A DNA stretch of 64,000 nucleotides from an uncultured Sphingomonas sp. (GCF_902806285.1 NZ_CADCWA010000039.1:1-64000); one strand, 5' to 3'. Positions 1 to 9,329 are shown, counted from the stretch's first letter. Translations and numbers: made by a program. Notes: generated by a model not told the origin, from the sequence alone.

Positions 1-92
1 CCGGCTACCCGCCGCACCAGCCTTATGGCCATGGTTACGGCGGCAAGCCGTACAAGCGCCGCAAGTCGTTCCTGGAGGAGTTGTTCGACTAG
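1..92 (+). CDS. C-terminal end of a zinc-ribbon (zf-TFIIB-like) protein, partial
   Basis: The gene is cut by the window start; only about 29 residues are visible, ending at the TAG at 90-92. The tail is rich in Gly, Tyr, His and Pro, then has a basic run (KPYKRRK) and ends SFLEELFD. From memory, sphingomonad zf-TFIIB domain proteins end with a His/Tyr/Lys-rich stretch and a similar SFL-ELFD motif, so this is probably one. The Cys ligands that would prove it lie outside the window. It converges with the leftward gene that follows, 25 bp away. Confidence 0.45.
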   Translation, partial: GYPPHQPYGHGYGGKPYKRRKSFLEELFD

Positions 93-117
93 TTCTCAGC
101 GCGCAGATCGAGGCTTC

Positions 118-1695
118 TCAGGGTGCCTCGGGCGGAGCTCCTTCGGCAACCCGGAACGGCAGGACGCGGCCATAGGGAGCGGCGGCAGCCAACAGCTCGG
201 GATCGGTCCGCAGCGCCTCGTAGCGCGAGTATAACGCGTTGCTGAACCGGCTGCCGCGGATCGGCTGGCCTTGGATCTGGAGAAAGCCGATGACCGAGTC
301 GCGCTGATCCGGGTGCTGCAGCGCTTCCATTATGCTGCGCTTGGCGGCGGCGCGATCGTTCAGGCAGAGTTGCAGCGTAGCCTTGCTAACCGGCTGCGCA
401 TGGCCGAGCACCGCCGCGACCGAAGCTGCTGCCTCCCGCTCCCGACCGGCGAGAACCAAGGCGCAAGCCCGGCTCCAGTGCATGGCGCGGATTGCGTCGG
501 AATTGACTTGGGCGCCTAATCCGGAGGCAGCGCGCAGCGCCTCGTCCATTCGGTTCAGGCCGTCCGCGGTACGCCCGGCTCTGAACAGGTGAACCGCGTG
601 GTTTGCGGCAATGTTGAGGGCGTTGGCTTGTGAGTCGAGCGGCCAAACCCTTCGCGCCGTAGCGAACATGGCATCGGCATCGGCCCACCTTCCCTCCCGT
701 GCCAAGGCTGCGCCGAGGCGGGCCACAATGAACAGCAGGTCTCCGTCCGCTTCAGCGTCCGGTGCGTCGAACAGCGGCAGCACCTCCCGGATCAGCGTCC
801 GATCATGATGGGCCTGCTCCAGTGCAGCGGAATAGTCGAGCACGGTGTCCGTGCTCTTGCTCGCCGACCAGCGCGCCTTGGCTTCCCTCAGATAGATGGC
901 CCATTGCTTTTCGAGCTTCGGCCCGGCCCACCGCTCGATGTCGGACCAGATCGGCTCCGCTTCCTTCAGCGTTAGCAGATGGAAGCTGTCGGCAGGGTCG
1001 AGCAGCCGCGGCACCAGCGCCCGGGCGGCCCCGACATCCTTGCGGGCCAGCTGCGCCTTGATGGTGTTTCGCGCCAAGCCGGACTGGGTGGCCAGCCGCT
1101 GGCCCTGCCAGTCGATCGCCAGCAGGCGCTCGCTGATCGCCTGCACCCGCCGCTTGTCGTTCTCGGCGCCCAGTCGATGAAGCAGGTTGAAGACGGTGTA
1201 CTCATCGAGCGAGCGGATCGCGCCCGGGTCGATCTCGGCGGCCCGGAGCAGGTGGTCCGCGCCCCGGCCCGGCGTGTGGCCGTAGGCGTAGATGCCGGCC
1301 GCCGCGATCAGCGGCCCGCTATGTTCCGGGAGCAGCCGGATGCTTTCCTCGATCGCCAGGGCGGCGGCGGGCTCGCGGTTCGAGGCCGCCAGCGGGGCCG
1401 CGCGAAAGAATTGGACCATTCCGCGCAACCGGCTGGGCTCGGGCAGCTGCGCCAGCAGCTTATCGGCGGCGGCGATGGCGGCGTCGGGTGAGGTCGCCTT
1501 GCCCATGTCGAGCAGCAGCTGTTCCAGGGAGGCGCGCTGCGGCGGCGTCAGGGTCTCGAGCGCGGGAAGGAGCGCCTGGCCGGGCGGAGGCTCAGCCCTC
1601 GTCGTTGCACCGGCTCGGGGCGGGGGCGAGGAAGTCGCAGCCGGCGCACCGGCCGCGGAAGCCAGCAACAGGGAAAGTGCCGGGAACAGCCACAT
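118..1695 (-). CDS. Secreted or periplasmic TPR-like repeat protein of unknown function
   Basis: A 525-residue protein. The start is the ATG at 1695, preceded by a good AGGAG about nine bases upstream and followed by a hydrophobic signal peptide (WLFPALSLLLASAAG), with a likely cleavage around AGAPAA. A longer upstream reading adds an arginine-rich stretch that looks non-coding. After a Pro-rich linker the mature part is Ala/Leu-rich helical, in the alpha-helical-repeat (tetratricopeptide-like) style, for example segments around DLLFIVARLGAALAREGRWADA. No catalytic motif is visible. It could serve as a scaffold or envelope assembly factor, but no function can be assigned. It is transcribed away from the PspC gene region on the same strand, with an 89-bp gap upstream. 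Confidence 0.6.
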   Translation of the reverse strand: MWLFPALSLLLASAAGAPAATSSPPPRAGATTRAEPPPGQALLPALETLTPPQRASLEQLLLDMGKATSPDAAIAAADKLLAQLPEPSRLRGMVQFFRAAPLAASNREPAAALAIEESIRLLPEHSGPLIAAAGIYAYGHTPGRGADHLLRAAEIDPGAIRSLDEYTVFNLLHRLGAENDKRRVQAISERLLAIDWQGQRLATQSGLARNTIKAQLARKDVGAARALVPRLLDPADSFHLLTLKEAEPIWSDIERWAGPKLEKQWAIYLREAKARWSASKSTDTVLDYSAALEQAHHDRTLIREVLPLFDAPDAEADGDLLFIVARLGAALAREGRWADADAMFATARRVWPLDSQANALNIAANHAVHLFRAGRTADGLNRMDEALRAASGLGAQVNSDAIRAMHWSRACALVLAGREREAAASVAAVLGHAQPVSKATLQLCLNDRAAAKRSIMEALQHPDQRDSVIGFLQIQGQPIRGSRFSNALYSRYEALRTDPELLAAAAPYGRVLPFRVAEGAPPEAP

Positions 1696-1784
1696 CGAAC
1701 ACAGCTCCTGACCGATGCGGCAAGCTGCGACAGGATGGCGGCGAAGACAAGTGCGGCCGCGGCGCCGCCAACCGGCGGCTCGCT

Positions 1785-1970
1785 TCAACGATCCAAAGCG
1801 AGCCAACCGGCGGCGAGGTAGAGGAGGATGGCGACCGGTCCGGTGGCCAGGACCGCGAGCACCAGGCCCAGGCGGACGATCAGGGCATCAACGCCCGTGT
1901 AGTCGGCCAGGCCAGCGCCGACCCCCATGATCTTGGCGTCCCGACGATTGATGGTGAAGCGCTTGTCCAC
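1785..1970 (-). CDS. PspC domain-containing small membrane protein
   Basis: A 61-residue protein with a GTG start at 1970, chosen because GAAAGGGG lies about eight bases upstream. The N-terminal half (KRFTINRRDAKIMGVGAGLADYTG) matches the PspC-family pattern of a basic stretch followed by a GVcaGLAxYxG-like motif. The C-terminal half is one or two hydrophobic segments (GLVLAVLATGPVAILLYLAAG). PspC proteins sit in the inner membrane and help sense or signal envelope stress in the phage-shock system. The reading frame upstream of the GTG is open but its translation looks random. It lies 14 bp downstream of the 34-residue gene and probably shares its transcript. No pspA or pspB is nearby, so this may be a stand-alone PspC-like protein. 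Confidence 0.75.
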   Translation of the reverse strand: MDKRFTINRRDAKIMGVGAGLADYTGVDALIVRLGLVLAVLATGPVAILLYLAAGWLALDR

Positions 1971-1984
1971 GACGGGTGCCCCTT

Positions 1985-2089
1985 TCAAGCGAGCGGAAGC
2001 GGGCCAACCGCGGCGCTGACGAACAGCAGCGCGGACAGGAACGCGCCGGCAAAGCTGACGGCGAGCTGGCGGGGCGAAGAAGCGAACAT
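1985..2089 (-). CDS. Short hydrophobic peptide (34 aa), probable membrane microprotein
   Basis: ATG at 2089, stop at 1985-1987. The start has a good ribosome binding site (AGGGAG about eight bases upstream). The peptide begins MFASSPRQLAV, continues with one hydrophobic span (SFAGAFLSALLFVSAAVG) and ends PLPLA. I recall comparable short proteins with the SAAVGP signature in sphingomonad genomes, but no function is known to me. It precedes the PspC gene by 14 bp in the same direction, so a common transcript and a role linked to envelope stress are likely. Usual gene finders with a 100-nt or larger minimum may miss it. Confidence 0.6.
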   Translation of the reverse strand: MFASSPRQLAVSFAGAFLSALLFVSAAVGPLPLA

Positions 2090-2148
2090 CGTTGAACTCC
2101 CTGATCTGATCGGTGCGGAACCGCCGATCGGCCCCGTGTCCAGTCAGA

Positions 2149-2164
2149 TGCAGGGAGTGTGCCA
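2149..2164 (-). promoter_or_regulatory. Candidate sigma-54 (-24/-12) promoter
   Basis: On the minus strand the bases read TGGCACACTCCCTGCA. This has the conserved GG and GC dinucleotides exactly ten bases apart, plus the TGGCAC -24 half, as in RpoN promoters (TGGCAC-N5-TTGCA). It lies about 60 bp upstream of the 34-residue gene. Sigma-54 control is known for psp operons through PspF, which fits the PspC gene downstream. The -12 half is imperfect (CTGCA for TTGCA). Confidence 0.45.
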
Positions 2165-2210
2165 AACGTAAATAGCTATTGTTTTCAATGGCGGAGATAG
2201 GCTGCGGCAC

Positions 2211-2243
2211 TCGCCAAGCGCATTTTACGCCAGCGCTTGGCGA
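2211..2243. promoter_or_regulatory. Inverted repeat, candidate activator site (UAS)
   Basis: Two perfect 11-base arms, TCGCCAAGCGC (2211-2221) and GCGCTTGGCGA (2233-2243), are separated by 11 bases. The 9-mer TTTACGCCA also occurs twice (2224-2232 and 2244-2252). The centre is about 63 bp upstream of the -24 element of the candidate sigma-54 promoter, where enhancer-binding proteins usually bind. Alternatively it may be a terminator for the SDR gene that ends at 2255, but no U-tract follows in either direction. Confidence 0.45.
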
Positions 2244-2254
2244 TTTACGCCATC

Positions 2255-3112
2255 TCAGCCGTTGACGATGGTCCCGCCATTGGGGTGCAGGACCTGCCCG
2301 CTCATGTAGCTCGCATCCTCGCAGGCGAGGAACAGAAAGGAGGGCGCCACCTCGTTGGGCTGTCCCGGCCGCTCCATCGGCGTGTCCTGGCCGAAGCTCT
2401 CCATCTTCTCGGGCGGCTGCCCGCCGAAGGGATTGAGCGGCGTCCAGATGGGACCGGGCGCCACCGCGTTCACCCGGATGCCGTCCTTGACCAGATTCTG
2501 GCTGAGCGAGCGGGTGAAGGCCGTGATCGCCCCCTTTGTCGCCGAATAGTCGAGCAGCAGCTCCGCTCCCTTGTACATGGTGACGGAGGTGCAGTTGATG
2601 ATTGCCGCGCCTTGCCGGAGGTGCGGGCGGGCGGCCTGGACCATGTAGAACATCGAGAAGATGTTCGTCTGGAAGGTCCGGCGCAGCTGCTCGTCCGTGA
2701 TGTCGCGGATGTCCTCGTCGGGGTGCTGCTCCCCCGCATTGTTGACCAGGATGTCGAGCTTGCCGAACGTGTCGACGACCTGCGTCACCGCCCGTTCGCA
2801 GAAGTCCTTGTCGCCGAGGTCTCCCGGGATGGCGATCGCGCGCCGGCCTTCGGCTTCCACGATGCGCTTCGTTTCCTGCGCGTCGTCATGTTCGCACAGG
2901 TACAGGATGGCGACGTCGGCGCCTTCCCGCGCGTAGAGAGCAGCGACCGCGCGGCCGATGCCGCTGTCCGCGCCGGTGACGATCGCCACCTTGCCTTGCA
3001 GCCGTCCGGACCCGGGATAGCGCGGCTCCCACTCCGGCTTCGGGTCCATCCGGCTTTCGTGGCCCGGCAGCTGGTCGCCTTCGCGGACCGGCGGGTCGAT
3101 CGTCTCGGCCAC
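2255..3112 (-). CDS. SDR family NAD(P)-dependent oxidoreductase (YghA/YdaD-like)
   Basis: A 285-residue short-chain dehydrogenase starting at the GTG at 3112; AAGGAG lies just upstream and overlaps the stop of the preceding gene. The N-terminal 40 residues (rich in Pro, Asp and Glu) precede the Rossmann fold, as in the YghA/general-stress-protein-39 subgroup. Visible motifs are the cofactor loop TGADSGIG (46-53), NNAG (124-127), and the catalytic Ser176, Tyr189 and Lys193 (YSATK). The substrate is unknown; homologues act on sugar alcohols or aldehydes. It follows the 71-residue hydrophilic gene by 5 bp, so the two form an operon. The EcfG-like promoter ahead of that gene places it in the general stress response, which suits this subgroup. 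Confidence 0.88.
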   Translation of the reverse strand: MAETIDPPVREGDQLPGHESRMDPKPEWEPRYPGSGRLQGKVAIVTGADSGIGRAVAALYAREGADVAILYLCEHDDAQETKRIVEAEGRRAIAIPGDLGDKDFCERAVTQVVDTFGKLDILVNNAGEQHPDEDIRDITDEQLRRTFQTNIFSMFYMVQAARPHLRQGAAIINCTSVTMYKGAELLLDYSATKGAITAFTRSLSQNLVKDGIRVNAVAPGPIWTPLNPFGGQPPEKMESFGQDTPMERPGQPNEVAPSFLFLACEDASYMSGQVLHPNGGTIVNG

Positions 3113-3117
3113 CGGAG

Positions 3118-3333
3118 CTACTCCTTGGCCGCTACACCGGCACCGGCCTCGCCGAACGCCTCGATCGCCGACTGGTCCTGCTGGTCGTGCTTTGGCGCTT
3201 TCTCGACCGGGGTCGTGCCGACCGGGCCGGGCTTGAACGCGTTGCGGCTGCCGTCGCCTGGATCGTCCGACATCTCGTTCTTCTGGTTCTGCGTACCCTG
3301 CTGCGAGTTGGGGTTGTGGCCGCTCTGCTTCAT
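3118..3333 (-). CDS. Small hydrophilic stress-type protein (71 aa)
   Basis: ATG at 3333 with a strong AGGAG seven bases upstream. The protein starts MKQSGHNPNSQQG and is rich in Gln, Asn, Asp, Pro and Lys, with no hydrophobic core and no Cys. It looks intrinsically disordered, like hydrophilin-type or general stress peptides. It is 5 bp upstream of the SDR gene. An EcfG-type promoter motif lies 50 to 74 bp before its start. No family can be named with confidence. Confidence 0.65.
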   Translation of the reverse strand: MKQSGHNPNSQQGTQNQKNEMSDDPGDGSRNAFKPGPVGTTPVEKAPKHDQQDQSAIEAFGEAGAGVAAKE

Positions 3334-3364
3334 GATCTGTCTCCTCGGCCGAGCCGAAACGAAC

Positions 3365-3619
3365 TCAGCCTTCGCGGGTGACAACGCCTCGTGCAGTCCG
3401 GGGCTCCTTGCCCCCAGCCGCAGGAACGGCACGGGTCGTCCGGCATTCGGCGACGAGCGTCGGGAAGTCGAAGTCGCTATTCGCAGCCAACGCCGCGCCG
3501 GTCGCAGCGGAACAGGCGGCCTTGCTTTCGTAGCGGGTTGGCACCGTTGCCACCGGCTGGCAGGCGCCCGAACCATCGGCGCAGCCCAGGATGGCGATGA
3601 CGTAAGCAACTGGACCCAT
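3365..3619 (-). CDS. Conserved small protein of unknown function (84 aa)
   Basis: ATG at 3619, with GGGGGAAAA upstream. It begins MGPVAYVIAILGCADGSGACQPVATVPTRY, followed by an Ala-rich middle and DFDFPTLVAECR; three to four cysteines (in ILGCADGSGACQ, AACSAA and AECR) could form disulfides. I recall similar short proteins in sphingomonads but no assigned role. The last 25 or so residues are basic and low in complexity. It is divergent from the ABC exporter gene; a good EcfG-type promoter lies 32 to 56 bp upstream, so it is probably induced in the general stress response. Confidence 0.6.
   Translation of the reverse strand: MGPVAYVIAILGCADGSGACQPVATVPTRYESKAACSAATGAALAANSDFDFPTLVAECRTTRAVPAAGGKEPRTARGVVTREG
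3383..3407 (-). promoter_or_regulatory. EcfG-type (general stress) promoter for the 71-aa/SDR operon
   Basis: Minus strand: GGAGC, 16 bases, CGTT. The alphaproteobacterial EcfG consensus is GGAAC-N16/17-CGTT, so there is a single mismatch and the spacing is right. The inferred transcription start is about 40 bases ahead of the ATG at 3333. The motif lies across and inside the 3' end of the upstream 84-residue gene. Confidence 0.5.
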
Positions 3620-3650
3620 GAGGTTTTCCCCCGATCGAACCTGGCGATAC

Positions 3651-3675
3651 AACTTCGCAGCTCGTCTCTCGTTCC
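3651..3675 (-). promoter_or_regulatory. EcfG-type (general stress) promoter for the 84-aa gene
   Basis: Minus strand: GGAAC, 16 bases, AGTT. This is a perfect -35 half and a one-mismatch -10 half at the expected spacing for the alphaproteobacterial sigma factor EcfG. The ATG at 3619 follows at a suitable distance. The divergent ABC exporter gene shares this interval. Confidence 0.55.
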
Positions 3676-3728
3676 AAACATTTCGTCGCCGAGTTGTCCG
3701 CTTCGCCGCCACCTCCTACCTGAAGGCG

Positions 3729-5537
3729 ATGGCGGCAGCGGCGGAGCGGACGGAAGGAAGCGGCACGGGCTTCAAGATCCTGCTGCGCTTCCTCCCCATG
3801 CTCTGGCCGCGGGGCGAGACCGAGCTCAAGGCGCGGGTGATCGCAGCGGTTGTGCTGGTCCTGCTGGGCAAGGCCGCCACCCTCGGCATGCCCTTCGCCT
3901 ACAAGGCGGTGGTGGATCGGATGAGCGGCCCCGTCCAGGCCATGGGCGTGGTGCTGGCGCTGGTCGCGGCCTACGCCACCGCGCGTTTCGGCGGCGTGCT
4001 GGCCGACAACCTGCGTAACGCCCTGTTCGAGAAGGTCGGGCAGGGCGCGGCCCGGCGGCTTTCGGCGCAGGTGTTCCGCCATATCCACAACCTGTCTCTG
4101 CGCTTCCACCTCGAGCGGCGGACCGGCAGCCTGACCAAGATCGTCGAGCGCGGCACCAAGAGCATCGACATGATGCTCTATTTCCTCCTGTTCAACATCG
4201 GGCCCACGATCATCGAGCTGGTCGCGATCTGCGTCATCTTCCAGCTCAAGTTCGGGACCGGGCTGGTGCTGGCCACGCTGGGCATGGTCGCCATCTATAT
4301 CGGCTTCACCCGCTGGGTCACCGACTGGCGCGCCAAGCTCCAGCGCGAGATGAACGATGTCGACAACAAGGCCATCGGCCGCGCCGTCGACAGCCTGCTC
4401 AACTATGAGACGGTCAAGTATTTCGGCGCGGAGGAGCGCGAAGCCAAGCGCTACGACGAAGCGATCGGCGCCTATACCAGGGCCGCGGTTCGCAACGAAA
4501 CCTCGCTCGCCTGGCTCAACATCGGACAAAGCCTGATCACCAACCTGATGATGGCGGGCGCGATGGGCTTCACCGTCTGGGGTTGGGCGCAGGGGCGCTT
4601 CACCCCGGGCGATGTGGTGCTGGTCAACAGCCTGCTCATGCAGCTGTTCCGGCCGCTGGACATGCTCGGTTGGGTGTACCGCTCGATCCGGCAGGGGCTG
4701 GTCGACATGGAAGCGATGTTCGGGCTGCTCGACACGCCCGCGGAGGTGATCGACCGGCCAGGCGCCCGGCCGCTGCGGGTCAGCGCCGGCCACGTGCGGC
4801 TCGAGGACGTTCACTTCGGCTATGATCCGGGACGTGTGATCCTCAAGGGCGTCAGCCTGGACGTGCCGCCCGGCACCACCTGCGCGGTGGTGGGGCCGTC
4901 CGGCGCGGGCAAGTCGACCCTCGCCCGGCTGCTCTACCGCTTCTACGACCCCCAGGGCGGACGCGTGCTGATCGACGGCCAGGATATCGCCGCCGTCACC
5001 CAGGACAGCCTGCGCTCCGCGGTCGGCATCGTCCCGCAGGACACCGTGCTGTTCAACGACACGATCGGCTACAACATCGCCTACGGCCGCGCCGACGCGA
5101 CCGAGCTGGATGTCCAGGCGGCGGCGCGCGGCGCGGCGATCGACGGTTTCATCGAGGCTCTCCCGGACGGCTACGACGCCAAGGTCGGCGAGCGCGGCCT
5201 CAAGCTGTCGGGCGGGGAGAAGCAACGGGTGGCGATCGCCCGCACCCTGCTCAAGAACCCGCCCATCCTGATCCTGGACGAGGCCACCAGCGCGCTCGAC
5301 AGCCGCACGGAGGAAGCGATCCAGGCCACGCTCAACGAGGTCTCGCGCGACCGCACCACCATCACCATCGCCCATCGTCTCTCCACCGTGGTCGGCGCCG
5401 ACCAGATCGTGGTGCTGGACGGCGGCCGCGTGGCGGAGCGCGGCACCCACGCCGAACTGCTGCGGCGCGGCGGGCTCTACGCCGAGCTGTGGACGCGGCA
5501 GGCGGCGGAGAAGGAGCTTCAGGAAGCGGCGGAGTGA
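3729..5537 (+). CDS. Atm1/HMT1-type ABC exporter, fused membrane and ATPase domains
   Basis: A 602-residue half-transporter. Residues 1-330 or so hold an exporter-type membrane domain with several hydrophobic spans (VIAAVVLVLLGKAATLG, VLALVAAYATARFGGVL, MMLYFLLFNIGPTIIELVAI). The ATPase domain has Walker A GPSGAGKST (389-397), the signature LSGGE (about 492), Walker B LILDEATSAL (about 515) and the H-loop AHRLST. The NYETVKYFGAEE segment is typical of Atm1, which exports glutathione-bound sulfur or metal species and is linked to Fe-S and heavy-metal homeostasis. The start is the ATG at 3729; the in-frame stretch back to 3618 overlaps the divergent gene and does not look like protein. The ribosome site is weak (GAAGG close to the ATG). 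A repeat separates it from recQ. Confidence 0.85.
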   Translation: MAAAAERTEGSGTGFKILLRFLPMLWPRGETELKARVIAAVVLVLLGKAATLGMPFAYKAVVDRMSGPVQAMGVVLALVAAYATARFGGVLADNLRNALFEKVGQGAARRLSAQVFRHIHNLSLRFHLERRTGSLTKIVERGTKSIDMMLYFLLFNIGPTIIELVAICVIFQLKFGTGLVLATLGMVAIYIGFTRWVTDWRAKLQREMNDVDNKAIGRAVDSLLNYETVKYFGAEEREAKRYDEAIGAYTRAAVRNETSLAWLNIGQSLITNLMMAGAMGFTVWGWAQGRFTPGDVVLVNSLLMQLFRPLDMLGWVYRSIRQGLVDMEAMFGLLDTPAEVIDRPGARPLRVSAGHVRLEDVHFGYDPGRVILKGVSLDVPPGTTCAVVGPSGAGKSTLARLLYRFYDPQGGRVLIDGQDIAAVTQDSLRSAVGIVPQDTVLFNDTIGYNIAYGRADATELDVQAAARGAAIDGFIEALPDGYDAKVGERGLKLSGGEKQRVAIARTLLKNPPILILDEATSALDSRTEEAIQATLNEVSRDRTTITIAHRLSTVVGADQIVVLDGGRVAERGTHAELLRRGGLYAELWTRQAAEKELQEAAE

Positions 5538-5539
5538 AT

Positions 5540-5636
5540 TGTACCCCGGCGCAGGCCGGGGTCCAGGCGAGCGCATTGCGCTCGTTCAAGTCGGCAAAGC
5601 GCTTCGCGCCCTGGACCCCGGCCTACGCCGGGGTAC
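5540..5636. repeat. Long inverted intergenic repeat (copy 1)
   Basis: Two arms of about 27 bases, starting TGTACCCCGGCGCAGGCCGG at 5540 and ending at 5636 with the complement (one internal mismatch), enclose a 42-base loop. Each arm also has its own short hairpin, CCCCGGC-GCA-GGCCGGGG. It occupies nearly the whole gap between the ABC exporter and recQ, which run the same way. A diverged relative lies at 7817-7898. Such elements are common in sphingomonads as short mobile-type (MITE/REP-like) repeats. Confidence 0.75.
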
Positions 5637-5646
5637 AAGGCAGGCG

Positions 5647-7408
<1,762 letters not shown>

Positions 7409-7425
<17 letters not shown>

Positions 7426-7816
7426 CGGCAAGACGCTCGTTGGAGGTCAGATCGCTCCGGCCGACCTGCCTCAGTTCAAGCAGGAGGGTGTCACGCTGCT
7501 GGTCAACAATCGTCCGGACAATGAGGAGCCCGGCCAGCCGCTCAGCGCCGAGTTCGAGCGCGCCGCGGCCGAGGCCGGGATCGAGTACCGCCACATCCCC
7601 ATCGTCCGCGGCATTGGCCCGGCGGAGGTCGAGGCCATGCGCGAAGCCCTGACCTCCGTCACCAACGGCAAGCTGCTCGCCTTCTGCCGCTCAGGCTATC
7701 GATCGACCCTGTGCTGGGCCGTCGCCTGCCGGGAGGAAGGTCGGTCGCGCGAGGAAGTGGAGCGCTGCGCCGCGGCGGCGGGGTTCAGCCTGACGCCGAT
7801 TGATCACCTTTTGTGA
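7409..7816 (+). CDS. TIGR01244 family (beta-lactamase-hydrolase-like) phosphatase/sulfurtransferase-type protein
   Basis: A 135-residue protein, ATG at 7409 inside the end of recQ. It starts MLRQLDGKTLVGGQIAPADL and carries the hallmark VNNRPDNEEPGQP and a P-loop-like FCRSGYRST, which resembles the Cys-x5-Arg catalytic loop of dual-specificity phosphatases and is typical of the BLH/TIGR01244 domain. Members are linked to sulfide oxidation or phosphatase activity, but the substrate is not known. The overlap with recQ suggests coupled translation. A second inverted repeat follows its stop. Confidence 0.82.
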
Positions 7817-7898
7817 CGTCATCCCGGCGCAGGCCGGGATCTCAGGTCAGCTGCGGTCCCTCTTTCGACCGGGACCCCGGCCTTCGCCGGGGTGACGC
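7817..7898. repeat. Inverted intergenic repeat (copy 2), likely bidirectional terminator
   Basis: Left arm CGTCATCCCGGCGCAGGCCG begins at 7817; the right arm, ending GCCGGGGTGACG near 7898, is its complement with about five mismatches. It fills the gap between two convergent genes. The layout (outer arms, inner CCCGGC-GCAG-GCCGGG hairpins) matches the repeat at 5540-5636, so both belong to one family. In this place it could stop transcription from both sides. Confidence 0.65.
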
Positions 7899-7904
7899 CT
7901 GCGA

Positions 7905-9329
7905 CTAAGCCGCCGTGCCGCCCACCGTCAGCCCGTCGATCAGCAGCGTCGGCTGGCCCACCCCCGCCGGGACCGATTGCCCGCCCTTGCCGCAGATGCC
8001 GACGCCTTCGTCCAGCGCCAAGTCGTTGCCGACGCCCTTGACCCGCGTGAGCACGGTCGGCCCGTCCCCGATCAGCGTCGCGCCCTTGATCGGCGCGCCA
8101 AGCTTGCCACCCTCGATCTTGTAGGCCTCCGTGCAGGAGAAGACGAACTTGCCCGAGGTGATGTCCACCTGTCCGCCGCCGAAGCTCCTGGCGTAGATGC
8201 CGTTCTTCACGCGGGACAGCAGCTCTGCCGGATTATCCTGTCCGCCGAGCATGAAGGTGTTGGTCATGCGCGGCATCGGCGCATGGGCGAAACTTTCGCG
8301 GCGGCCGCTGCCGGTCGGCTCCACCCCCATCAGCCGGGCGTTGAGCCGGTCCTGGAGGTAGCCCTTGAGGATGCCGTCCTCGATCAGCACCGTGCGGCTG
8401 GTGGGGGTGCCCTCGTCGTCGATGGTCAGCGAGCCGCGGCGCTCGGCCATGGCGCCGTCGTCGACCACCGTTACGCCCGGCGCCGCGATGCGCTCGCCCA
8501 CGCGCCCGGAAAAGGTGCTGGTTCCCTTGCGGTTGAAGTCGCCCTCGAGCGTGTGGCCGACCGCTTCGTGCAGCAGAACGCCCGGCCAGCCGGGTCCGCA
8601 GACTACCGTCATCTCGCCCGCCGGCGCGTCCACCGCCTCCAGGTTCACCAGCGCCTGGGCGAGCGCGATGTCGATCGCGCGGTTCCAGACCGCCGGGTCG
8701 AACAGCCGGTCGTAGAGGTAGCGGCCGCCGAGCCCGTGGAAACCGCTTTCCCGCCGCTCGCCCGATTTGGCGACGATGCTGACGTTGAGCCGCACCAGCG
8801 GGCGCACGTCGGTCGCGACGAAGCCGTCGGCCCGGACGATCTCCACCACGCTCCAGCTGCCCTGCAGCCCGACGCTGACCTGGGCGACGCGAGGATCGCG
8901 GGCGCGGGCGGCGGCATCGATCTGCTGGCACAGCGCGACCTTGTCGGCGAACGGGATGAGGCTCAGCGGATCGTCCGCGCCGTACATCGCCTGGTTGGTG
9001 CGCGGCGGCGGCGCGGCGTGCGGCCCCTTCGCTGGATCGAGCAGTTGCAGCGTCTGCGCCGCCCGGTCGATCGCCGCTGCGCTGATCTCGTTCGCGTGAG
9101 CGAAGGCGGTCGTCTCGCCGGTCACCCCGCGCAAGCCGAAACCCGTGGCCGTATTGTAATCGGCCGTTTTGAGCCGCCCGTCGTCGAACCCGAACGCCTC
9201 CGATGAGCGATATTGCAGGTAGAGCTCGCCATCGTCGCAGCCGCCGAGGTGGCGCGCCGCCAGCCGCTTGGCCTCGTCCGGGTCCAGTGCCTCGCGGTAA
9301 AGGAAGCGGCGGGGATCGTGCAGCGTCAT
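7905..9329 (-). CDS. tldD: Metalloprotease TldD
   Basis: A 474-residue protein, ATG at 9329. TldD pairs with TldE/PmbA to form a zinc protease that degrades unfolded peptides (microcin B17 processing, CcdA). The zinc motif HEAVGH is at 254-259, followed by LEGDFNRKGTSTFSGR. The C-terminal part has the Gly-rich family features SFGGGQVDITSG and VGNDLALDEGVGICGKGGQS. Length is normal. Its start overlaps the stop of the zinc-finger gene (ATGA), so the two are coupled. No pmbA is in the window. Confidence 0.95.
   Translation of the reverse strand: MTLHDPRRFLYREALDPDEAKRLAARHLGGCDDGELYLQYRSSEAFGFDDGRLKTADYNTATGFGLRGVTGETTAFAHANEISAAAIDRAAQTLQLLDPAKGPHAAPPPRTNQAMYGADDPLSLIPFADKVALCQQIDAAARARDPRVAQVSVGLQGSWSVVEIVRADGFVATDVRPLVRLNVSIVAKSGERRESGFHGLGGRYLYDRLFDPAVWNRAIDIALAQALVNLEAVDAPAGEMTVVCGPGWPGVLLHEAVGHTLEGDFNRKGTSTFSGRVGERIAAPGVTVVDDGAMAERRGSLTIDDEGTPTSRTVLIEDGILKGYLQDRLNARLMGVEPTGSGRRESFAHAPMPRMTNTFMLGGQDNPAELLSRVKNGIYARSFGGGQVDITSGKFVFSCTEAYKIEGGKLGAPIKGATLIGDGPTVLTRVKGVGNDLALDEGVGICGKGGQSVPAGVGQPTLLIDGLTVGGTAA

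Noticed and set aside
3477..5576. A 699-codon open frame on the minus strand over the ABC exporter
   Set aside because: Antisense shadow of the exporter gene; its translation is rich in Arg, Asp, His and Val repeats and has no recognisable fold.
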